Positions 1 through 4,520 of a DNA stretch of 6,638 bases are shown piece by piece. Source of the stretch: Actinomycetota bacterium. Its GTDB lineage: Bacteria > Actinomycetota > Actinomycetes > Mycobacteriales > Micromonosporaceae. A model generated the notes under the pieces. That model made no database searches and was not told the origin of the DNA. It saw nothing but the letters and a program-made list of their open reading frames with translations. Position 1 is the first letter of the stretch. Every line of letters begins with the position of its first letter. Position numbers and translations under genes: made by a program. The stretch lies in contig VAXX01000441.1 in the NCBI GenBank assembly GCA_005885115.1, forward strand, positions 1 to 6,638. The letters run 5' to 3'.

Positions 1-133
1 TCGGCGACGAGGTGAAGAAGGCCAGGGTGTCACCGGCCCCGAAGGAGGCGGCCAGCAGCGCGGCGACGGCGATGCCGAGCAGCCCCAGCCGGACCGGTCC
101 GGAGTCAGGCCGGTTGCGCGAGAGGCGGCGCAT
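1..133 (-). CDS. N-terminal fragment of an exported protein with a SipW-like signal peptide
   Basis: The gene starts at the ATG at 133 and runs off the left edge; only 44 codons are visible. The protein opens with a basic stretch (MRRLSRNRP), then a hydrophobic segment at about residues 16-33, then GAGDTLAFFTSS at 33-43. That hydrophobic run followed by (G)xTLAxFT is the hallmark of SipW-dependent signal peptides (TasA, camelysin and the actinobacterial alternate-signal exported proteins). The usual Asp after FT is Ser here. AGGGG (139-143) lies 5 nt upstream and supports this start. The gene overlaps the 3' end of the SipW-like peptidase gene by 29 bp in another frame, so the two are probably co-transcribed and translationally coupled. 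I infer that it is a second substrate of that peptidase. The mature part is not visible, so whether it is TasA-like, fibre-forming or an unrelated surface protein cannot be said. Confidence 0.75.
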   Translation of the reverse strand, partial: MRRLSRNRPDSGPVRLGLLGIAVAALLAASFGAGDTLAFFTSSP

Positions 134-683
134 CCGTACCCCTGGATCGACGTATCGCGGCGGACATCATCAGCAGGCCGGCCAGCCCGACCATGACCCA
201 GCGGCCCAGCGGCGTCTGGAGGTACCCGATCAGGTACCCCAGGCGCGGGATCGCGAGGACCGGCACGGTGGCCTTCGCCGGCAGGACGTACAGCTCGGGG
301 TCCGGGGCCGGGTTCGCGTCGCCCTTGGTGTGCACGATCCGCTGCCCGCCCGCCTGGTCGATCTGGGTGACCCGGTGCATCACCGGCAGCCCACTGGTCG
401 CGTGCCGCATCACCACCACGTCACCGACGGCCACCTGGGATCCGGGTACCGGACGGGCGAGGACCACGCTGCCGGTCGGCGCGGTCGCGCCCATGCTCCC
501 GCTGCGTACCACCAGCGCCTGCCAGCCGAACACCCCCGGTACCAGGATCGCCAGCACCGTCGCCGCGAGCAGGGCGATGACCGCGGCCTGGAGGGCGGTC
601 AGCACGGTGCGGCCGGCGCCGGTGCGGCGCGGGCGGCGGTGCGCGGCCCGGTGCCGGGGCGTCGCGATGGTGATGGCGGCCAT
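105..683 (-). CDS. sipW: SipW-like signal peptidase I (archaeal/ER type, S26B)
   Basis: A 192-residue membrane serine protease expected to cleave signal peptides of exported proteins on the outer face of the cytoplasmic membrane. A basic N-terminus (10-25) is followed by a membrane helix at about 31-50. The catalytic Ser motif SGSM comes next (61-64, nucleophile Ser63), then VMHRV with His103 where bacterial LepB has Lys, and the conserved TKGDAN box at 119-124 with Asp128. A second membrane helix lies at about 161-177. Ser-His instead of Ser-Lys, short length and a C-terminal helix are the marks of the SipW/SEC11 subfamily. After the Ser the chain reads MGAT where family members usually have MEPT, a small deviation. 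The start at 683 has GAAAGG (693-698) 9 nt upstream. The gene lies 70 bp downstream of a TasA-like gene and overlaps the next exported-protein gene, so it is most likely the dedicated processing enzyme of both. The symbol is by family resemblance. Confidence 0.9.
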   Translation of the reverse strand: MAAITIATPRHRAAHRRPRRTGAGRTVLTALQAAVIALLAATVLAILVPGVFGWQALVVRSGSMGATAPTGSVVLARPVPGSQVAVGDVVVMRHATSGLPVMHRVTQIDQAGGQRIVHTKGDANPAPDPELYVLPAKATVPVLAIPRLGYLIGYLQTPLGRWVMVGLAGLLMMSAAIRRSRGTDAPPLAQPA

Positions 684-702
684 GACTGCATACCTTTCGT
701 CG

Positions 703-738
703 GACCGCCGGCTGCCCCAGGAGGGACAGCCGGCGGTC
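703..738 (-). terminator. Strong intercistronic hairpin between TasA-like gene and signal peptidase
   Basis: A perfect 12-bp GC-rich inverted repeat (703-714 with 727-738; G-U and C-G pairs extend it to 701/740). It begins about 14 nt after the TAA stop of the TasA-like gene and ends about 20 nt before the peptidase start. Three further C-G pairs can form inside the loop. There is no U-tract after it on the transcribed strand. It could be an actinobacterial-type partial terminator or an RNA-stabilising stem that lets the structural protein be made in excess over its protease. Which of the two cannot be told from sequence. Confidence 0.6.
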
Positions 739-753
739 TGGCGGGTCGTGCGG

Positions 754-1257
754 TTACGGGTTGTGCAGCGTCTGCTCGGCGTTGAAGGTGAGCGTCGCGG
801 TGGTGGTGGCGCTCTTGTACGTGTTGTCGTACGTGATGGCCAGGCTCACCTGGAAGCACAGCACCTCCGAGCCGCTGACGGCCAGCGTGCGGCTGCTCGG
901 GTACGGGCTGCTGGTCGAGTCACCGATCAGCTTCCCGCCGGACGCCGTGGCGCTCAGCTTGCCCGTGTACGGGGCGCCGGCGAGGAACGAGTCGCACAGC
1001 GTACCGGCGGTGACGCCGGGATCGTCCACCTTGATCGTCAGGTCGAGGACGCCCGGGACCATGTTGGCCAGGCTGATCAGGTTGGTCGTGGTGGGCGCGC
1101 CGACGATCAGACTCACCGAGGTGGTGGAGAAGGTGTTGGCGTCGATCGAGTGGGTGTCGGTGAAGACGGCGAGGGTGCCACCGATGCCGGCCGTGACGAC
1201 CGTCAACGCGGCGATGCCGGCCATCGCCAGCTGTTGCTTGGTCAGTCTCAGCTTCAT
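754..1257 (-). CDS. TasA/camelysin-like exported protein with SipW-dependent signal peptide
   Basis: A 167-residue secreted protein. The N-terminus is MKLRLTKQQ, followed by a hydrophobic segment (about 10-27) and GGTLAVFTDT at 26-35, a textbook SipW-type signal peptide whose cleavage by the neighbouring peptidase is expected around this motif. The mature part is rich in Thr, Ser, Val and Ala, as in beta-sandwich proteins. It contains NMVPG (65-69), matching the conserved LxPG of TasA-like chains, then alternating beta-like segments and an ending with TLTFNAEQTLHNP, resembling the family's C-terminal strand. Cys88 and Cys134 could form a disulfide. I chose the ATG at 1257 because GAAGG lies 5 nt upstream; a GTG at 1335 would add 26 polar residues before the signal peptide. 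In Bacillus the related TasA forms extracellular matrix fibres, and camelysin is a surface metalloprotease. No zinc-binding motif is visible here, so a structural or surface role is the better guess. It is probably the first gene of the cassette with the downstream peptidase. Confidence 0.85.
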   Translation of the reverse strand: MKLRLTKQQLAMAGIAALTVVTAGIGGTLAVFTDTHSIDANTFSTTSVSLIVGAPTTTNLISLANMVPGVLDLTIKVDDPGVTAGTLCDSFLAGAPYTGKLSATASGGKLIGDSTSSPYPSSRTLAVSGSEVLCFQVSLAITYDNTYKSATTTATLTFNAEQTLHNP

Positions 1258-1262
1258 CGGAA

Positions 1263-1267
1263 CCTTC
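1263..1267 (-). promoter_or_regulatory. Ribosome binding site fixing the start of the TasA-like gene
   Basis: GAAGG on the minus strand, 5 nt before the ATG at 1257. It decides between this start, which places a SipW-type signal peptide at the very N-terminus, and the upstream GTG at 1335, which has no comparable site. Confidence 0.7.
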
Positions 1268-1353
1268 AAGCCGGGTCGGAGTCTGTCTCGTACCGCTGGC
1301 TCATCGGTACCGGCGGTCGGTACTTGAGACTTCACGAAGAAACGTCCGGCCGC

Positions 1354-2010
1354 CTACCTGCTCAGCCCGGCGACCAGGTTGATGGTCAGCGCGACGATCA
1401 CGGTGCCGAACAGGTAGGACAGCAGCGAGTGCCGCAGGACGTTGCGGCGGAATCCCTTGGTATTGAGCTCGGTGTCCGATACCTGGTAGGTCATCCCGAT
1501 CGTGAACGCCAGGTACGCGAAGTCCGAATAGCAGGGCGGCTCCTCCTGGTGGAAGTTCGCCCCGCCGTCCGGTCCGGTGTAGTAGATCCGGGCGTACCGC
1601 AGGGCGAAGACCGTGTGGATCACCGCCCAGGAGGCCATCACGCTCGCCACGCCGAAGCCGGCCTGTAGCCCTTCCCGCAGGCCGCCACCGGAGCCGGCCC
1701 GGATGATGACCAGCCCGACCGCGAGCAGGCTCGCGACCGAGGCGCAGAGCAGGATCAGATCGGCGGCGGCCCGGGTCGGGTCCTCGCGTTCGGCGTGCCG
1801 CCCGGTCTGCTCGGCGTCCAGCGGCCAGAGCTTGAGGATGATCCAGGCCACGTACGTCACCGCCGCCGCGTCCCAGGCCACCAGGGGTGTGAACGCCCAG
1901 GGCACGACCAGGGCGGATACCCCTCCGGCGGCCAGCCCGACCAGGACGCAGACGGTGACCCGGCGGCGCGCGGTCAGGCCGTGCCGGGCGCCCGAGCGGG
2001 TCGCCGCCAT
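1354..2010 (-). CDS. DUF1345 family integral membrane protein
   Basis: A 218-residue membrane protein. Hydrophobic segments lie at about 19-38, 43-61, 83-104, 121-138, 162-178 and 195-215, with a charged loop at 64-80. The C-terminal half carries the family signature: YSDFAYLAFTIGMTYQVSDT (161-180), then an RxxxLRHSLLSYLFGT region (189-203) and a final helix ending NLVAGL. This matches the DUF1345 family (Pfam PF07077), whose function is unknown. Length is normal and the reading frame is intact. The start at 2010 has an excellent AGGAGGT at 2015-2021. The site overlaps the stop codon of the upstream AI-2E gene, with 10 bp between stop and start, so the pair forms an operon and translational coupling is likely. 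That coupling may suffer from the lesion in the upstream gene, although the strong ribosome binding site should permit independent initiation. No link to the downstream secretion cassette is evident beyond the shared strand and a 96-bp gap. Confidence 0.9.
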   Translation of the reverse strand: MAATRSGARHGLTARRRVTVCVLVGLAAGGVSALVVPWAFTPLVAWDAAAVTYVAWIILKLWPLDAEQTGRHAEREDPTRAAADLILLCASVASLLAVGLVIIRAGSGGGLREGLQAGFGVASVMASWAVIHTVFALRYARIYYTGPDGGANFHQEEPPCYSDFAYLAFTIGMTYQVSDTELNTKGFRRNVLRHSLLSYLFGTVIVALTINLVAGLSR

Positions 2011-2014
2011 TCGT

Positions 2015-2021
2015 ACCTCCT
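2015..2021 (-). promoter_or_regulatory. Consensus ribosome binding site of the DUF1345 gene, overlapping the upstream stop
   Basis: AGGAGGT on the minus strand, 4 nt before the ATG at 2010. Its first base is also part of the TGA stop (2021-2023) of the AI-2E reading frame, indicating a coupled two-gene operon. Confidence 0.8.
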
Positions 2022-3108
2022 CAGAGCCGGTCCAGCCGGGGGAAGACGGTTTCGTGGAGGATGATCCGGATCGAGGCGGCGACCGGGATCGCCACCAGCG
2101 CCCCCACGATGCCCAGGGTGGCGCCGCCGAACAGCACCGCGACCAGGGTCACCGTCGCCGGTACCTCGATCACCTTACCGATCACCCGGGGGACGATCAG
2201 GTAGTCCTCGGCCAGCCGGTACTCACCGGGATCAGGTCCAGCAACGCGACCATCAGGGACAACAGCAGGGGGTACGGGACCCGCCAGGCGACCAGCCAGA
2301 CGAACGTACCGCCACCCGCGATCCCCGACGTGATCAGGTTCCCGAGCACGAACCCGCCGACCTTGGCGAACATCTCGTCGCCCAGGACGACCGCCCGGGG
2401 CCGGCGGCTGTGCGGGACCATCCGGTAGATCAGCCGGCGGATCCGGGGCAGGTCGTAGAGGAAGTACACGGTCAGCACGAGGACGGTCAGGGTCTCCGCG
2501 GTCGCGGTGAGGACGAGCTGCCCGGCACCGAGCAGCCCGCCGAACACGCCGGTACCCCCGTCCTTGGCCAGCGCCGCGGTGAGCCGGTCCTGGAGGTGGT
2601 ACTGCTCGTTGAGCCGGCCGACCGTGGAGCTGCGGTCCTGCAGCAGGCTCAGGTAGTGCGGCAACTGGTGGGTGAAGGCCGTGCTCTGGCTGACCAGTGG
2701 CGGGATCGCGGCGGCGAGGAAGCCGAACACGGTCAGCACCATGCCGAGCGTGACGACGGCGACCGCCGCCCAGCGGGGCAGCCACCGGGCCAGCCACCGG
2801 ACCGCCGGGTCCAGCCCGATCGCGAGGAACAGGGCGAGCCCCACCAGGACCAGCACCTCACGGGCCGTGATCAGGAGCTGGACCAGGGCGTACGTGGTGG
2901 CCACCCCGGCGGCGCCGACCAGCCCGACGAAGTACGGCGAGCGCCGGTTGACCGGCCGGCCGGGCGGCCGTTCGGGCTGGGTCGCGTCGCGCGGTGCCGT
3001 CCGGGTGGCGACGTCCGGCGTCACGCCGACGGCCTGGGCGTCGCCGGCCTTCATCGCCTCCGATTCCGCCTCGCCGACCGGACTGCGCCGCTCCTGCTGG
3101 TCTGTCAT
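2021..3108 (-). pseudogene. AI-2E/UPF0118 family transporter, broken by internal deletion and frameshift
   Basis: Two reading frames each carry part of one AI-2E family (Pfam PF01594) membrane protein; members include the autoinducer-2 exporter TqsA and Na+/H+ antiporter-like proteins. The first frame (3108 down to about 2224, 295 codons) has a polar N-terminus of about 55 residues and membrane segments at about 59-79, 84-98, 113-135, 202-219, 255-273 and 278-295. It includes the family-typical TVYFLYDLPRIRR (213-225), a GxxxGNLITSGIAGG segment and LLDLIPV (289-295). It then shifts and stops after 8 unrelated residues. The family's next recognisable segment, YRLAEDYLIVPRVIG, begins at 2221 in another frame and continues to the normal end VFPRLDRL at 2021. 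About 30 residues usually present between DLIPV and YRLAEDYL (GSTIGG and following hydrophobic stretch) are missing. The start is uncertain: at 3108 the nearest purine-rich GAGG directly touches the ATG, while an in-frame ATG at 3054 has GGAGG 2 nt upstream. A sequencing or assembly error is the main alternative to a true pseudogene. Confidence 0.8.
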
Positions 3109-3202
3109 CCTCGCCGCCCATCGTCGCGGTCCGCGCGTCGCACCCGGTGATCGACGATAGGCCCGGGCGTGGGTGCAGATACCCCGATCGGTGCCGATTC
3201 AA

Positions 3203-3235
3203 CCCGGCGGGTCCCCGGCTCGGGGACCCGCCGGG
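3203..3235 (-). terminator. Strong hairpin terminator of the three-module secreted protein gene
   Basis: A perfect inverted repeat, 3203-3217 with 3221-3235: a 15-bp stem closed by a 3-nt loop. It begins 9 nt after the stop codon at 3244-3246 of the minus-strand secreted-protein gene. Only a short TT follows it, which is common for actinobacterial terminators. The 94 bp between it and the AI-2E start (3109-3202) must hold that operon's promoter. TTGAAT (3202-3197) with TATCTG 15 nt further is the only promoter-like pair I see, and it is weak. Confidence 0.8.
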
Positions 3236-3243
3236 CCGCGCTG

Positions 3244-4314
3244 TCAGACGCGCGAGCTGTAGCTGATGAAGAACCCGGTGTTGACCGGCGTACCGGCGTT
3301 GGTGAAGCAGGCGACGTCCCGCTCGATGACGGTGCCGCCGGACCGTACCCAGGCGTTGTTGAGCGAGCAGAACTCCGACTTGCCGCCGAAGGCGGTCACC
3401 TGGACGTCGTCCGGCGTCGCCGCCAGACCCTTGAAGGTGACCAGCGACAGGCCGGTACCGGCCGGGGCCAGCGAGTTCGCACCGGGACCGAGTACCGAGT
3501 TGAAGTTGGTCGACGGGCCACCGACCGGCGGCTGGTTCCACAGGTAGCCGAAGTGCTTGGGCGGCAGCGCGGCGCCGTAGAGCGAGCGCTTGTACTGGTA
3601 CGTGAGGTGGAAGCGGGTGTCGAAGAACGCGCCCGCGGAGTTGAAGCACCAGACCTTGACGAGCTGGGCGCTGGTGCTGGAGGCCCAGTTGGCGATCTTG
3701 CAGCGGGCCCCGACGTTGGGGTTCAGCCCGGTCGCCTGCAGGCTCCCGTCGCGCGGACCGGGCGTACCCAGGCCGGGCAGCTTGACCAGCCACTGCCCGA
3801 CCGCCGTGTGCGACACGCCATTGGCCAGCCCCGCCGAGTTGTACTGGCTGACGATGGCGCCGGAGGGCTGCGAGTCGACGTACCCGTACCGGCCGGCTCC
3901 AGCGAGCGGACCCGTGCTGCTGCTGAAGATGAGCGAGAACGCGCTCTTGTCGCGTACGCCGCCGGGGACGAAGCAGCTGATGAACACGACCTCGTCGGCG
4001 CCGCTGGGGCCGAACTTGTCGGTCTGGCACCAGTGCGGCTTGGGGTTGATCGCGGTCACGTGGACGACGCCGCCCTTGGCGGCCTGACCGGGGAACACGA
4101 TCTTGTACCGGCCGGGCGGGCCGGGGACGACCGAGGTCGCCGGCGGCGTCGTACCGGTGGGCACCACCGCGGCGCCGTTGTAGAGCACGAAGCCGAACCG
4201 GTCCGGGACCGCGGCCGACGCCGGGCCGGCGGTGGCCAGGGCCACGCCGCCGAGGCCGACGGCGAGTCCGGCCACGCCCAGCCAGCGCAACCGGCGCCAT
4301 CGAGTGATGGACAT
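3244..4314 (-). CDS. Secreted protein with three tandem Cys-paired modules, function unknown
   Basis: A 356-residue protein. A Sec signal peptide (basic SITRWRRLR, hydrophobic core about 12-30) has a type I cleavage site after about Ala34 (ASA). The mature chain consists of three repeats at about 39-140, 143-241 and 254-356. Each begins with an aromatic-Gly-aromatic strand (RFGFVLYN, RYGYVDSQ, HFGYLWNQ), has a Pro/Thr/Ser-rich stretch and a central strand followed by FPG, LPG or FKG. Each then has a xVTA/xATG strand, a Cys, a second Cys 18-20 residues later (96/114, 205/223, 316/336), and ends in an F-x-x-x-Y/F strand (FHLTYQY, FFISYSS). The regular Cys pairs suggest one disulfide per module in an all-beta fold. 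I recall similar repeat proteins in other actinobacteria without assigned function. There is no anchor, no sortase motif and no obvious catalytic triad, so release to the medium or wall binding is likely. The ATG at 4314 is chosen because AGGAGGT precedes it; upstream starts add an unlikely leader. The gene appears monocistronic. Confidence 0.85.
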   Translation of the reverse strand: MSITRWRRLRWLGVAGLAVGLGGVALATAGPASAAVPDRFGFVLYNGAAVVPTGTTPPATSVVPGPPGRYKIVFPGQAAKGGVVHVTAINPKPHWCQTDKFGPSGADEVVFISCFVPGGVRDKSAFSLIFSSSTGPLAGAGRYGYVDSQPSGAIVSQYNSAGLANGVSHTAVGQWLVKLPGLGTPGPRDGSLQATGLNPNVGARCKIANWASSTSAQLVKVWCFNSAGAFFDTRFHLTYQYKRSLYGAALPPKHFGYLWNQPPVGGPSTNFNSVLGPGANSLAPAGTGLSLVTFKGLAATPDDVQVTAFGGKSEFCSLNNAWVRSGGTVIERDVACFTNAGTPVNTGFFISYSSRV

Positions 4315-4318
4315 ACGT

Positions 4319-4325
4319 ACCTCCT
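4319..4325 (-). promoter_or_regulatory. Consensus ribosome binding site of the three-module secreted protein gene
   Basis: AGGAGGT on the minus strand, 4 nt before the ATG at 4314. It places the Sec signal peptide at the true N-terminus and rules out the 105-codon upstream extension of the frame. The upstream region to 4466 holds no convincing promoter; a short perfect palindrome (GGCAC-A-GTGCC, 4404-4414) about 90 bp upstream of the start is the only symmetrical site seen there. Confidence 0.8.
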
Positions 4326-4466
4326 TGCTAGGGGTGCCGCCATCGAAACAGCGCCGTTGTCGATCATCCACGCACTGTCCAAGAGCCGACGCGCAGCGCA
4401 TCTGGCACAGTGCCGCGACCAGGCCGGGCCGCCGTTCGGCTGACCGGCCCGAACCCGAAGGGCGGA

Positions 4467-4507
4467 GCCGGCTCGGCGCCGGCCCAGGGCCGCCCGCGTT
4501 CCGCGGG
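4467..4507 (-). terminator. GC-rich hairpins downstream of hrpA
   Basis: Two consecutive stems follow the TAG stop of hrpA (4521-4523). One is CCCGCG/CGCGGG at 4493-4507, 6 bp with a 3-nt loop and 13 nt past the stop. The other is GCCGGC/GCCGGC at 4467-4483, with a 5-nt loop. No U-tract follows. Together they plausibly end the hrpA transcript, but GC-rich intergenic DNA forms such stems easily. Confidence 0.4.
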
Positions 4508-4520
4508 AAGGAAACCCGGG

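Noticed and set aside
1266..1304. 12-codon leader peptide before the TasA-like gene
   Set aside because: It has no ribosome binding site and no run of a single amino acid. It is mentioned only as part of the leader observation and is not called a gene.
1258..1335. Upstream GTG start for the TasA-like protein
   Set aside because: It adds 26 polar residues before the SipW-type signal peptide and lacks a good ribosome binding site, whereas the ATG at 1257 has one.
1258..1353. Riboswitch upstream of the TasA-like gene
   Set aside because: I looked for TPP, cobalamin, c-di-GMP and c-di-AMP riboswitch core motifs and saw none.
2227..2797. The remainder of the second AI-2E frame as a separate protein start
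   Set aside because: Upstream of about 2221 this frame is Arg/Pro-rich shadow sequence; only the last 66 codons match the family.
3109..3202. Sigma-70 promoter for the AI-2E/DUF1345 operon (TTGAAT with TATCTG)
   Set aside because: The 15-nt spacing and poor -10 match make it too weak to list as a feature.
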